Source of the DNA: Acidobacteria bacterium Ga0074141
GTDB lineage: Bacteria; Acidobacteriota; Blastocatellia; Pyrinomonadales; Pyrinomonadaceae
Reading direction: 5' to 3'
DNA: 64,000 nt
Assembly: GCA_001464665.1 (NCBI GenBank)
Contig: LNDP01000023.1
Coordinates: 897,936-961,935 of the forward strand
Part shown: positions 25,820-34,601 of the stretch, in pieces
How positions within the stretch are numbered: the first letter of the stretch is position 1
Layout: each line of letters begins with the position of its first letter
Position numbers and translations under genes: made by a program
Notes under the pieces: model-generated
What the model was told of the DNA's origin: nothing
Seen by the model: only the letters and a program-made list of their open reading frames with translations
The model's database searches: none

Positions 25820-26548
25820 ATGGCTGCGAATGTTTCAGTTTTGAGTCCACGGCTGGCGGAGCGAAAGCTGCACCTTGCGACGGCGATCGGCTTTCCGCTA
25901 ATTGTCCTTATCGGCTATTTCAAGTCGTATTATTTCAGCTTTCTTTTCGATGTGCCGGCGGTCGCGAATGCACTTGTCCACGCACACGGCATAATAATGT
26001 CCGCTTGGGTGCTTTACTTCGTGATGCAGACGGCACTCATCCGGACACGCAACGTCAAGCTCCATATGACGACGGGAATGATCGGCGTTGCTCTTGCGGT
26101 GCTAGTTATTGTCGTCGGTCTCGCGACTGCGGTCGATGCGCAGCTCGTTCGCAGTGCGGCACCTCCGGGAGCGAACCCGCATGCTTTCTTTTTCCTGCCC
26201 GTGAGCGATATGGCGATCTTTGCCGGGCTTTTCGCGACGGCGATCTATTTCCGCAAACGCCCCGTAGAGCATAAGAGCATGATGTTCCTTACGGCGATCG
26301 CTTTTCTCCCGGCGGCCCTTTTCAGGATGCCTGTTGTGCCGCCCGAGTACGCTAACATTTGGGCGTTTGGCGTGCCTGCCCTGATGGCGATGGCCGCGCT
26401 GGTCTGGCACTCGGTTAAGAACGGCAAGGTCAATCGCGTTTTCGCCGCCGGCGTCGCGGTGATAGTCGCGGCGGTTCCTATGCGGCCGCTGATCGCAAAT
26501 TCGGAACCATGGCTTAGCTTCGTGGCGTGGATCGCTTCATACTTGTAA
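25820..26548 (+). CDS. Multi-pass membrane protein of unknown function
   Basis: 242 residues with about seven hydrophobic segments. Histidines sit at helix ends in HAHGIIMSAWVLYFVMQ, KLHMTTGMIGV and VEHKSMM. Regularly placed histidines of this kind often bind haem in membrane electron-transfer proteins (DUF2306-like and cytochrome-b-like families), but that is only an inference here. The ATG at 25820 has a weak GGGAGAG about 8 bases upstream. No neighbour suggests a partner. Confidence 0.6.
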   Translation: MAANVSVLSPRLAERKLHLATAIGFPLIVLIGYFKSYYFSFLFDVPAVANALVHAHGIIMSAWVLYFVMQTALIRTRNVKLHMTTGMIGVALAVLVIVVGLATAVDAQLVRSAAPPGANPHAFFFLPVSDMAIFAGLFATAIYFRKRPVEHKSMMFLTAIAFLPAALFRMPVVPPEYANIWAFGVPALMAMAALVWHSVKNGKVNRVFAAGVAVIVAAVPMRPLIANSEPWLSFVAWIASYL

Positions 26549-26638
26549 GCGGAGATCGGAAAAAAAGTCTTCCCCACGGCTCGAAACTGTGTAAGAATGT
26601 TGCCGCTAAATACCTCAATGCGCTAGGAGGCGGACAAC

Positions 26639-27187
26639 ATGTCATTGCAAAGCCAGATGCTTCAGGTTTTGACCGACCGGCAAACGAGCCGGATCAGCTT
26701 TTCTTTCAGCGGCTCGACGGGCTTGAACATTGAGGTCAAGCCGTCGAGCTTTATTCGCGTAGCGGACGCTATCCGCTCAGACACGATCACTGTTTCCGAA
26801 GGCGGAGTGCCTGCGGGCACCGCACTCTATGACGCCCGACGCAATGTTTTTCGCGTTGCCCGCGGCCAGGAGTGGTCGAGGGCCTACAACGCTCTTCTCG
26901 TTCATGAAGCGGTCCACGCCGCTTTCGATCTTGCCCGCTCACGACTGCCCTGGCTAGATAACGAAACTGCCGCCTACATCGCTCAGGGTTACTACCTGCG
27001 CAATTCAGGTTTCCACCGCTCACGGCTTGATGAGCTCGGCCAGCCGTATCTGGGAGTCCTTCTTGTTGATTCGATCGTCCGAGACGGTGAGCCGGATTCT
27101 GAGATAATGCAAGAGCTGCAAGGGACCCTGCTTTCGAGTCCGCAATACCACAGCTACATTCGCGGCGAGTTTGAAGGCGATGGCTAG
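26639..27187 (+). CDS. Putative small zinc metallopeptidase-like protein (HExxH)
   Basis: 182 residues without a signal peptide. The segment LLVHEAVHAAFD holds an HExxH zinc motif (His89, Glu90, His93). Downstream DNETAAYIAQGYYL supplies a possible third ligand, Glu109, in the spacing seen in gluzincins. The rest shows no family I can name. GGAGG sits 8 bases before the ATG at 26639. A second in-frame ATG seven codons in is a possible alternative start. Substrate and partners are unknown. It precedes the ankyrin protein by 160 bp on the same strand. Confidence 0.55.
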   Translation: MSLQSQMLQVLTDRQTSRISFSFSGSTGLNIEVKPSSFIRVADAIRSDTITVSEGGVPAGTALYDARRNVFRVARGQEWSRAYNALLVHEAVHAAFDLARSRLPWLDNETAAYIAQGYYLRNSGFHRSRLDELGQPYLGVLLVDSIVRDGEPDSEIMQELQGTLLSSPQYHSYIRGEFEGDG

Positions 27188-27347
27188 ATATTAATTTTTG
27201 CCCGCCAAAGCAACCAAATCTGCAGGCCGCGGCACTAACGGTTCATCGCGAATACGCCGTACCGGACGGCGGGAACAAAACTCAGAAAAACTTGTCTAAC
27301 TTTGTGGTCATACGCATTCCTCGAAATGCGATGTGGAGGGTATTCCT

Positions 27348-28685
27348 ATGTCTAAATTTGAAAAACTGAGGTCGCTTCGGGTCGCCGAGCCATGCAGCGA
27401 GCGTTGGGACGAGATGTTCGGCAATGACCGTGTCCGATTTTGCAGCCATTGTGCCAAGCGCGTCAACGACATCTCGGCAATGTCACCGAAGGAAGCACTG
27501 AGGCTCGTAAAGCGTTCGCGGGGAAACATTTGCATCCGCTACATCGAGCATCCTGTGACAAAAGAGCCGGTCATCGCCGGCCGGCTTTACCAGATCGCTC
27601 GCCGTGCACCGGCACTCGCCGCGGGCGTGGTCGGAGCGACGCTCAGCCTCTCAGCGATGAGCTATGCTCAGGGCGGAACGCGTACTGCGCCGCAGCAAAC
27701 CGACACGGCGATCGCCATCAATATTGACAAGGAATTGCCGGCGGGAACCGGCACGGCGGTCATCTGGGGAACGGTCACAGACCCGAGCGGCGCCGTCATT
27801 CCGGGTGCTTCGGTGCGATTGCTGGACGGCGAGGGGGCCGAGATCAAGTTGGCTCTCGCCGGCTATGACGGCACGTATCGATTTGCGGGGCTTCCGGCCG
27901 GAAAGTATTCGATCGCCTCGACCGCCGACGGCTTTACGACGCTGCAGATCGAGAACGTCGAACTCAGTGAAGGCTCAGAGCGGATGCAGCCGCTTCCTCT
28001 TCAGATCGGGGAAGTCTTTCTCACTGGAGTTGTCGCTCTCGCCGACGAGGTCGAGCTTGAGGGCGAGCTTTCCAAGGCCGTTGATGATCAAGATCTGGAA
28101 TTGGTCGGCGATCTGCTTGCCCGCGGTGCCTTTGCTGATGAGCAGGAATCTGATGGCTCGACGGCTTTATTCATCGCCGTTCGAAATGGGAATACGGAGA
28201 TCGTGCGAAGGCTGATACTCTTCGGAGCGAATGCCGATCACCGAAACGAAAATGGCGAGAACGTGCTCTTTCGCATTGATGACGACACGCCGCCAGAGCT
28301 CATAAAATTGCTGCTTGAAAATCGAGCGGATGTGAATGCTACCAACCGCAGCGGTAGGACGCCGCTACTGCGTGCCGCCGAAGACCTGGACGCTGATATG
28401 GTGAAGCTCCTATTAGAGGCCGGTGCCGATGTCCGGGCTAAGGACGACAACGGCTGGACCGCGTTGATGCACGCCGCCTTTGACGACGATCTTGAAAAGG
28501 TACGGATGCTGGTCGAGGCCGGCTCGGACATTCACATTATTGATAAAGAAGGCGAGAATTTGCTCGATCAGGTTGCTGATGAAGCGGTCGAGGCATATCT
28601 CATCCGCCTCGGGGCAACCCGCTCGATGCCGAACCGATTTACCAAAGAAGAAGAGGAATCAAACGACGACGGCGAGGACAATTAA
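27348..28685 (+). CDS. Cysteine-motif, carboxypeptidase-regulatory and ankyrin-repeat protein
   Basis: 445 residues. The N-terminal region has Cys16 and the pair Cys32/Cys35 (CSHCAKRVNDISAM), then Cys62. This small metal-binding-like module is frequent at the start of Acidobacterial proteins (from memory). A hydrophobic stretch (about 86-108, ending SYAQ) looks like a membrane segment or internal signal. Residues about 135-220 are a carboxypeptidase-regulatory/beta-sandwich domain (GTVTDPSGAVIPGASV, GTYRFAGLPAGKYSI). Residues 240-425 are about five ankyrin repeats (DGSTALFIAVRNGNTEIVRRLILFG). The tail is acidic. GGAGGG lies 6 bases before the ATG at 27348. Probably a scaffold. Confidence 0.82.
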   Translation: MSKFEKLRSLRVAEPCSERWDEMFGNDRVRFCSHCAKRVNDISAMSPKEALRLVKRSRGNICIRYIEHPVTKEPVIAGRLYQIARRAPALAAGVVGATLSLSAMSYAQGGTRTAPQQTDTAIAINIDKELPAGTGTAVIWGTVTDPSGAVIPGASVRLLDGEGAEIKLALAGYDGTYRFAGLPAGKYSIASTADGFTTLQIENVELSEGSERMQPLPLQIGEVFLTGVVALADEVELEGELSKAVDDQDLELVGDLLARGAFADEQESDGSTALFIAVRNGNTEIVRRLILFGANADHRNENGENVLFRIDDDTPPELIKLLLENRADVNATNRSGRTPLLRAAEDLDADMVKLLLEAGADVRAKDDNGWTALMHAAFDDDLEKVRMLVEAGSDIHIIDKEGENLLDQVADEAVEAYLIRLGATRSMPNRFTKEEEESNDDGEDN

Positions 28686-28793
28686 GGGCGGGGTTTTTCT
28701 TCGCAGACACGGGGCGGATTCCGGGCGATGCGGTTTACGTGGTAATATTCTCGAAAGTCACGAAGGCCGCGGTCCGGCGGCAAGAACCCGCTT

Positions 28794-29600
28794 ATGAAAT
28801 ATTGCCCGACGTGCAATACCCGCTACGACGAAGAGATCTTGCGTTTTTGTATGAAGGACGGTTCGCCGCTCGTCGATGAGGCCGAACCGAAGTTCATTGA
28901 GATGCCGAGCCAGGATCTCGGGACGCCGCCCGATGAAGACGATCCCGGCGAAGTGACCGTCATCCGCAAAAAGCGGGACATTGTACCGCCGCCAACTCCG
29001 CCGCCGGGCTTTGACGACGACAATTTTGAAGACGAGCCCGCTCCGCCGCCGAAGATAATCGTCCCGACAACACCGACGGCCCGAGCAGCGGCTCCTGCAG
29101 CATCGCAGTTTCAAGCGCCCCCGAAAGGCCCGAGCACTGCGGTGGTTGTAATGCTAACGATGATCGCGACTTTGGCCTTGGTCGGACTCGGTGCGGGCGG
29201 CTTTTGGCTGCTGACCCGCGGTGGAAGCGACGCGAACACGAACGTAAATGCGAACTTTGCGAACGTGGACACCAACGTCAATACGAACACGGGCATGGGC
29301 GACATCTTTGACTGGAACGTCAATATCAACGCCAACCGCCCGGCAAATACGAACACAAACACCAACGCCAATTTGCGAACGCCGACTCCAACGCCAAGCC
29401 CGACGGCTTCAGCGACGCCGAGCCCGACGACGACCGCAACCCCGGACGACGACGCAACGCCGCGGCCAACCGCGACGACCACGCCGGTAAGGACACCAAC
29501 GCCGGGTAGAACTCCAGCACCGGTGCTTTCGCCAACGGTGATACGGCCGGGCTCAAGCCCGACGCCGCGGCGAACGCCAACCCCCGACCGCGACAATTAA
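28794..29600 (+). CDS. Zinc-ribbon membrane protein with N/T/P-rich tail
   Basis: 268 residues. It begins with a half zinc ribbon (Cys4, Cys7 in CPTC and Cys19 in RFC). A Pro/Asp-rich linker leads to a single transmembrane helix (about 115-141). The outer part is first Asn/Thr-rich (repeats of the NTNVNAN kind) and then Thr/Pro/Ala-rich (repeats of TPTPTPS and TATPTP), a probable flexible, possibly glycosylated stalk. The low complexity of the 3' half means translation there is only weakly constrained, but the frame stays open to the end. Its stop overlaps the stop of the convergent subtilase gene. Function unknown. Confidence 0.65.
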   Translation: MKYCPTCNTRYDEEILRFCMKDGSPLVDEAEPKFIEMPSQDLGTPPDEDDPGEVTVIRKKRDIVPPPTPPPGFDDDNFEDEPAPPPKIIVPTTPTARAAAPAASQFQAPPKGPSTAVVVMLTMIATLALVGLGAGGFWLLTRGGSDANTNVNANFANVDTNVNTNTGMGDIFDWNVNINANRPANTNTNTNANLRTPTPTPSPTASATPSPTTTATPDDDATPRPTATTTPVRTPTPGRTPAPVLSPTVIRPGSSPTPRRTPTPDRDN

Positions 29601-30976
29601 TTTTCAGTGAAGTTCAGTGCAGCTTCGACCGACCGCCTGGGATCGATTACACCCCATCCCTGGCGGTCGACCTCGTAGTGCGGCAGCCGTTCGGCTGTTG
29701 TGATCAGAATGCGCTTGATCTGCTGAGGTGAGAGTTTCGGGTTCGCCTCTATCATCTGGGCGACTAGCGAAGAGACGATCGGTGCGGAGAACGACGTGCC
29801 GTCAACGTACTTGTAGTGCTTCGTGATGACATTCTCCTGCTGGAGCTTGAGCGTGATGATCTGGCGGATGGTATGTATCGGCCGGTCGAGAGCGGCATCG
29901 AGCTCAGCGTCAACTCCCGGATGGTCGCGGACGATCTGGTGAAGTTCCGAGTCTTCGCTCTTATCGAGCCTTTCGAGAAAAGATGCCTGTTGGGCGGTCG
30001 GCGTGTTCGGCAAGATCGGTGCCGGTACCCAGATCGAAGGCGCGATCACCTCGGGCTTCTGGAGGCCGTCGAGCGTTGGGCCATATGACGAACGATACAT
30101 TCCGCGTTTCGACCGGTTCATCGAATTCTTATCATCCAGGCCGCCGACCGCTATCGCCGAAGGTGCGCTCGCGGGCGGCACGACCGGATGGTTCGGCAAG
30201 TGGCCGGCATTCCCCACCGCACAAACGACCGTTATGCCCGCCGCCGTGCATTGCTCAACTGCCTGCGAAAGCGGATCGGTCAGGTAGTGCTGCTCGTCAT
30301 CGCCGCCGGCCGAGATATTGACGACGCGGATACGATGACGCTCGCGGTTCTCAAACACCCACTCAAGCCCATCGAGAATATTCTGGTCGGTAATGCGGCC
30401 GGTCCGGGCGAGCTTGATAAGCACGACGTCCGATTCCGGTGCAAGCCCGCGGTAAAAGCCGTTCGAGAGCGAGCCGTTGCCGGCAGCGACGACCGAGGTC
30501 ATCATACCGTGCCAGCTCGCGACGTCCGGCTGAAAGAGCGAACCGAGGTCGCCATCGGCCCGGAGCAGGTCGCGATAGCCGACGATGCGGTTCCGCGGTG
30601 TCGTCAGATCAACGTGCGGATAAAAGCCGGAGTCAAGAAATGCGATGGTCACGCCGCGGCCGGTGAACCGCTCATCGGCATCGAGCCGGAGCGGCGTTGA
30701 AAGGACGTGCGAGCCGTCCTTCTGCACTGCGGCATCCTGAATTATTTGGTCTTTCGCCTTCTCAAAAAGCCGCAGACAGCGAGAGCAGATTGCTCGGAAC
30801 TCTGCCGTATCCGGAGCGTTGGCCGCGATCAGACTTTGGAAATCGTCCTCAAGCACGCGCATCGGGACGAACTCATCGAGCGTCTCACGCGAACATACCG
30901 GGCAGACGCTTTCGCCCGCGGCCATATCTGCACTCGTTTTATGTCGCGTAAATGAGGGGGTTTCTTGAGGTTTCAC
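29597..30976 (-). CDS. Subtilisin-like serine peptidase (S8), apparently cytoplasmic
   Basis: 459 residues. The catalytic triad of family S8 is clear: Asp115 (FLDSGFYPHVDL), His156 (SWHGMMTSVVAAG) and Ser395 (GTSFSAP), with the oxyanion-region VGNAGHLPNHP. The N-terminus is unusual. It has no signal peptide and contains two CxxC pairs (CPVCSRE and ICSRCLRLFE) that could bind zinc. The start at a GTG (30976) has no clear ribosome-binding site. An ATG at 30925 (MAAGESVCPVC) is equally possible. Domain numbering here uses the GTG. It is convergent with, and overlaps by 3 bp, the zinc-ribbon gene. Confidence 0.88.
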   Translation of the reverse strand: MKPQETPSFTRHKTSADMAAGESVCPVCSRETLDEFVPMRVLEDDFQSLIAANAPDTAEFRAICSRCLRLFEKAKDQIIQDAAVQKDGSHVLSTPLRLDADERFTGRGVTIAFLDSGFYPHVDLTTPRNRIVGYRDLLRADGDLGSLFQPDVASWHGMMTSVVAAGNGSLSNGFYRGLAPESDVVLIKLARTGRITDQNILDGLEWVFENRERHRIRVVNISAGGDDEQHYLTDPLSQAVEQCTAAGITVVCAVGNAGHLPNHPVVPPASAPSAIAVGGLDDKNSMNRSKRGMYRSSYGPTLDGLQKPEVIAPSIWVPAPILPNTPTAQQASFLERLDKSEDSELHQIVRDHPGVDAELDAALDRPIHTIRQIITLKLQQENVITKHYKYVDGTSFSAPIVSSLVAQMIEANPKLSPQQIKRILITTAERLPHYEVDRQGWGVIDPRRSVEAALNFTEN

Positions 30977-31047
30977 GTTCGTCGAGGCTTAAGTTTTCCA
31001 CAAAGGGTCGGTAAAATCAAAGTGTTCGCTTCCCTGCGTTTACCTTT

Positions 31048-31830
31048 ATGGAAAGAAAGAAGATCGGCCTTGCTCTTTCGGGCGGCGGTGCACGCGGATA
31101 CTCACATCTCGGCGTCCTCCGCGCGCTTGAGCGCGCCCAAGTGCCTATCGATATCGTTGCGGGCACATCAGCGGGCTCGATCGTCGGTGCGGCCATCGCA
31201 GCCGGGCTTAAGGCCGACGACATAATTACGTTTAGCCGAAAGCTCGGCTGGTTCGACGTTTCCGCGTTCTCTTATTCGCCAAAGGGACTGCTGACCAATG
31301 AACCGCTCGGCCGCTTTATCGAGAAGAACTTACCGCTGACGCGGTTTGAGGAGCTTGAGATACCGCTGGCGATCGTTGCCTGCGATCTCGCGACCGGAAA
31401 GGAGGTCGTTTTTCGCGATGAGGGAAATGTTGCAGAGGCGGTAAGGGCAAGCTGTGCGATACCGGGCGTTTTCGTGCCGGTTATCGGCACTGACGGAAAG
31501 GTGCTGATCGATGGTGGCATTGCCTCCCCGATGCCGACGCGGGCCGTCAGGAAACTCGGGGCCGATAAGATAATAGCTGTTGACCTGCTAACTTGCGGTT
31601 CGGTCGATGCCGGCACACCGAATACGCTTGTCGGTACGTTTATTCAGGCCGCGATGATGATGATCCGCAACTCCTCAAAAAGCCACCACTACCGCGCCGA
31701 CATCATCATCGAACCCGCGATCGCCCACATCCGCCCCGATGAGATAAAGCGGGCTGATGAGCTGATCGAACTCGGTGAAGCGGCTGCCGAGGAAAAACTC
31801 GAAGAGATCCACGCGATGGTCGGAACATGA
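31048..31830 (+). CDS. Patatin-like phospholipase (RssA family)
   Basis: 260 residues. Patatin-type lipid acyl hydrolases use a Ser-Asp dyad. Here Ser41 lies in GTSAGS and Asp155 in DGG, with the oxyanion loop GGGARGYSHLG at the N-terminus. The build and length match bacterial RssA/YchK-like proteins, which are cytoplasmic or membrane-associated and have poorly known substrates. The ATG at 31048 opens the conserved first strand KIGLALSGGGARG. No operon partner is visible. The next gene starts 302 bp downstream. Confidence 0.93.
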   Translation: MERKKIGLALSGGGARGYSHLGVLRALERAQVPIDIVAGTSAGSIVGAAIAAGLKADDIITFSRKLGWFDVSAFSYSPKGLLTNEPLGRFIEKNLPLTRFEELEIPLAIVACDLATGKEVVFRDEGNVAEAVRASCAIPGVFVPVIGTDGKVLIDGGIASPMPTRAVRKLGADKIIAVDLLTCGSVDAGTPNTLVGTFIQAAMMMIRNSSKSHHYRADIIIEPAIAHIRPDEIKRADELIELGEAAAEEKLEEIHAMVGT

Positions 31831-32132
31831 GCCTGGACGCAAACGGCATAAAATCGTCTTTACCCGCTTGCTATACGCATTGTTCGTCGTCATTATTAGC
31901 AGTGTTGGTCCTACTCTCGCGCATCAACGGTGATGCGCCCCGATACGATAAGGTTTTGTTCGACGGCGTTTGGAAGTTCGAGAGCGGGTTATGTTGATAG
32001 GCTGAGAAGTAGCTCTTGAGCAACCAGATACGATTCTTTGCGGGCAGGCCGTTACTCCAAAGTACCCTTCGTTATCTTAACGCTTCTCTTGAATTGTCCG
32101 CCGGATGGCGCGACAAAGGATGAATTTTTAGA
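31831..32132. other. Intergenic gap with a possible decayed small exported-protein gene
   Basis: About 300 bp with no intact gene. On the plus strand one frame reads KIVFTRLLYALFVVIISS then VGPTLAHQR to a TGA at 31931-31933, which looks like a signal peptide. A neighbouring frame continues APRYDKVLFDGVWKFESG to a stop at 31995. This could be a frameshifted remnant, but it is short and lacks a convincing start. The last 100 bp before the RRM gene show nothing I can name. Confidence 0.25.
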
Positions 32133-32507
32133 ATGAAACTTTACGTAGGAAATCTTTCCTTCCAGACCTCGAGCTTTGATCTCCAGGAACTCTTTTCAGG
32201 CATTGGAACCGTCGAATCAGCGACAGTAGTTGAAGATCGTGACACAGGCCGCTCGCGCGGATTTGGTTTCGTCGAAATGGCGACCAAAGAAGACGGCGAA
32301 AAGGCCATCACGGAACTTAACGGAACCGAGCACAACGGACGCGAGCTGAAAGTCAACGAAGCTAAGCCCCGAGAAAATCGCGGCTTTGGCGGCGGTGGCG
32401 GCGGCGGACGCGGTGGAAACCGTGGCGGTGGCGGTGGCGGCGGCTATGGCCGTGACAGCGGCGGCGGCTTCGGCGGCGGCGGTGGCGGTGGACGTAACCG
32501 CTGGTAA
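32133..32507 (+). CDS. Glycine-rich RRM RNA-binding protein
   Basis: 124 residues: one RNA-recognition motif (about 2-78) and a Gly/Arg-rich tail (about 83-124). RNP2 is LYVGNL (3-8) and RNP1 is RGFGFVEM (42-49), both intact including the aromatic residues that stack on RNA. Bacterial members are common in Cyanobacteria and several other phyla and are often cold-induced. The tail may add RNA affinity or drive phase separation, which is an inference. The ATG at 32133 begins the RRM directly. A terminator follows. Confidence 0.95.
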   Translation: MKLYVGNLSFQTSSFDLQELFSGIGTVESATVVEDRDTGRSRGFGFVEMATKEDGEKAITELNGTEHNGRELKVNEAKPRENRGFGGGGGGGRGGNRGGGGGGGYGRDSGGGFGGGGGGGRNRW

Positions 32508-32530
32508 GTTCCGGAAACGAAACTGAACTA

Positions 32531-32561
32531 GAAAAGGGCTGCCTTTGCGGGCGGCCCTTTT
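32531..32561. terminator. Intrinsic terminator, probably bidirectional
   Basis: AAAAGGGC-T-GCC, then a short TTTGC loop and GGGCGGCCCTTTT, form a GC stem with A and T tracts at the two ends. It lies 25 bp after the RRM gene and 19 bp before the stop of the convergent gene at 32580. Confidence 0.85.
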
Positions 32562-32579
32562 ACTTTTGCTTTGGGTGCG

Positions 32580-33074
32580 TTAATTCTTTCGCTGCGGCCT
32601 TCGAGGAGCGGGTGGCTGTTTCGGCTTTTCGGTAAACGCGGATGATGGAACGGAGGCGGCACCGCCTTTTACGTCAAACTCGAGCGTCTTCTCCAGCTTA
32701 TCGTCAACGAAGATCTCGGCCCGATATTTCCCAACAAACCAGACCTTGCTCGGCCCGCCGGAAAACTGAACGATGTTTTCGCCCTGCTTCGTCGTGTAGC
32801 TGGTCGAAACTATCTGCGAGCCCTCACGAAGCCCGGCGACCCGAACGGCAACAAGCTTCATCCGGACGGTCTGCGGATCGGTGCCGGTCAGGTTCACGAC
32901 GCAGTAGATCGGATTATCGGTCGTCTTGAACTCAGCAGATTCCTCTCCGGGCAGGCCGTCGCCATTCGCAAACGCGAGAAATGCCTCGGAAACCGCGCCC
33001 GCGGCCGGCTCAGATTGAGCCTCGGCAGCAACCGGGCAAAGCAATAACATCAGGAGAAGCAAGAGTTTACGCAT
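32580..33074 (-). CDS. Exported protein of unknown function
   Basis: 164 residues with a textbook signal peptide (MRKLLLLLMLLLCPVAAEAQ). The mature part reads as a beta-rich domain of about 110 residues (PIYCVVNLTG, MKLVAVRVAGL, VWFVGKYRAEIFVDDKL) of an immunoglobulin-like character, followed by a short Pro/Lys/Arg-rich tail. I do not recognise a family. It is monocistronic, with a terminator on its downstream side. Confidence 0.65.
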   Translation of the reverse strand: MRKLLLLLMLLLCPVAAEAQSEPAAGAVSEAFLAFANGDGLPGEESAEFKTTDNPIYCVVNLTGTDPQTVRMKLVAVRVAGLREGSQIVSTSYTTKQGENIVQFSGGPSKVWFVGKYRAEIFVDDKLEKTLEFDVKGGAASVPSSAFTEKPKQPPAPRRPQRKN

Positions 33075-33240
33075 ACTTTGGTACGGCTCCGGTAAAGGTC
33101 AATGACCCTTTAGTGCCGCGACGGGCGGAAATGGTTGCTTTTCGGGTTAAGATCGAACGGCAAATCCTTGTCGGACGGGATCTGCCGGCAGACTGAGAAC
33201 AGCTTTTTTCGCTTGATACCGCACGAGCGCGAATTCCTGT

Positions 33241-33246
33241 TATAAT
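33241..33246 (+). promoter_or_regulatory. TATAAT -10-like element before the DUF58 gene
   Basis: TATAAT in the context TGTTATAATCC, only 11 bases before the ATG at 33258. No -35 hexamer stands at the usual distance. A start site about 7 bases downstream would leave almost no 5' leader and no ribosome-binding site. Confidence 0.35.
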
Positions 33247-33257
33247 CCGACGAACCG

Positions 33258-34580
33258 ATGCGATTTGTCTTCTCCGGACGATTTTACTTTCTCGCGGCTC
33301 TCAGCCTCGTACCGCTCTCGCTTTCGTGGAACTTTCCGTTTCTGCGGTGGGTTGCACTTGCCTATAACATCCTGCTGATAACCGCTGCCATTGCCGATCA
33401 TTTCATGAGCCGCAAGCGGATCGAGGACGTTTCGGCCGTTCGTGAGTTTCCGGTGCGTTTCGCGATCGGCGATGCTAACGAGGTGCGGCTTTTACTCGAG
33501 AACACGGGCTCGCGTGACATCCTGATCAAAATAAAGGACGAATATCCGGCGGACCTCGAACTACTCGATCCGCGTGAGGCGGAATTCGAATTGCCGGCAA
33601 AGCGGCGGGCGGAGTTCTCGTACCGGCTGCGGCCGACTCGGCGAGGGCGATATGAATTTGGGCGGATAGCGGTACGCTTTCTCTCGACGCTCGGACTCGT
33701 CTGGAGCCAGGCGGAGATCGGCGAGGCGGAGGCGATAAAGGTTTACCCGAACATGCGGCGTTCGCGAGAGATCGAGCTAAAGGCTCTCGGGAATCAATCT
33801 TTCGTCGCCGTCCAGCGGCGCTCGACCCGACGCGGTGAAGGCCGCGAGTTTGAATCGATGCGCGATTATGTCCGCGGCGACGAGCTTCGGCACATCTCAT
33901 GGACCGCGACGGCCCGCCGCTCGAAGCTCACCACGCGGCAATATCAGATCGAACGCGATCAAACGGTGATGATCGCCATTGATGCCGGGCGAATGATGAC
34001 CGGCCGGATCGACGGTGAGACAAAGTTTGACACGGCGATCCACGCGACGCTGGCGCTGATGTCCGCCTGCGCACGCGGCGGAGACAACGCGGGCATCGTC
34101 GTCTTCGGACGGCGTGTTCGCAAATATCTGCCGCCGAAGCGTGGGGTTGAGCATATGGATGCGGTGCTCGAAGCACTGCATGACATGGAGCCCGAACTCA
34201 TCGAGCCCTCATACGCAAGGGCGTTTCAGTTCATCGCCTCGAACCTCAAAAAGCGTGCGTTCGTCGTTATTCTGACGGACGTTGTTGATAAAGATAGCTC
34301 GCGTGAGCTGATCAATTCCCTGCGGCTGCTTCGGCCGCGACACCTGCCGCTGGTCGCAACTATCGGCGACCGCGACCTCAACGCGATGGTCTCCGCACGG
34401 CCGGAAGAGATCCGCGAGGTATTTCTGCAATCCGCCGCCGAAGAGATCATCCACCAACGCGAATCCGCTCTCCGGCTCGTAGAATCGCTCGGCGGCCTCG
34501 CACTCGACGTAACAACCCAAACGCTCGGCCCCCGCCTGCTCGAAAGCTATCTGCGAGTAAAGGAACGCGGCCTACTTTGA
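33258..34580 (+). CDS. DUF58 membrane protein
   Basis: 440 residues. Two membrane helices (about 8-50) are followed by a beta-rich domain and the DUF58 signature GEGREFESMRDYVRGDELRHISWTATAR. A von Willebrand-A-like fold comes next (MIAIDAGRMMTGRIDG, IVVFGRRVRKYLPPK, FVVILTDVVD). DUF58 proteins usually work beside MoxR-type AAA ATPases and VWA proteins in envelope stress or protein maturation. No moxR is in the window. The SpoIIM-like gene that often goes with such clusters is 0.7 kb downstream but on the other strand. The ATG at 33258 is preceded closely by a -10-like box. Confidence 0.9.
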   Translation: MRFVFSGRFYFLAALSLVPLSLSWNFPFLRWVALAYNILLITAAIADHFMSRKRIEDVSAVREFPVRFAIGDANEVRLLLENTGSRDILIKIKDEYPADLELLDPREAEFELPAKRRAEFSYRLRPTRRGRYEFGRIAVRFLSTLGLVWSQAEIGEAEAIKVYPNMRRSREIELKALGNQSFVAVQRRSTRRGEGREFESMRDYVRGDELRHISWTATARRSKLTTRQYQIERDQTVMIAIDAGRMMTGRIDGETKFDTAIHATLALMSACARGGDNAGIVVFGRRVRKYLPPKRGVEHMDAVLEALHDMEPELIEPSYARAFQFIASNLKKRAFVVILTDVVDKDSSRELINSLRLLRPRHLPLVATIGDRDLNAMVSARPEEIREVFLQSAAEEIIHQRESALRLVESLGGLALDVTTQTLGPRLLESYLRVKERGLL

Positions 34581-34601
34581 TACTAATACTGAGGATTTTC
34601 T

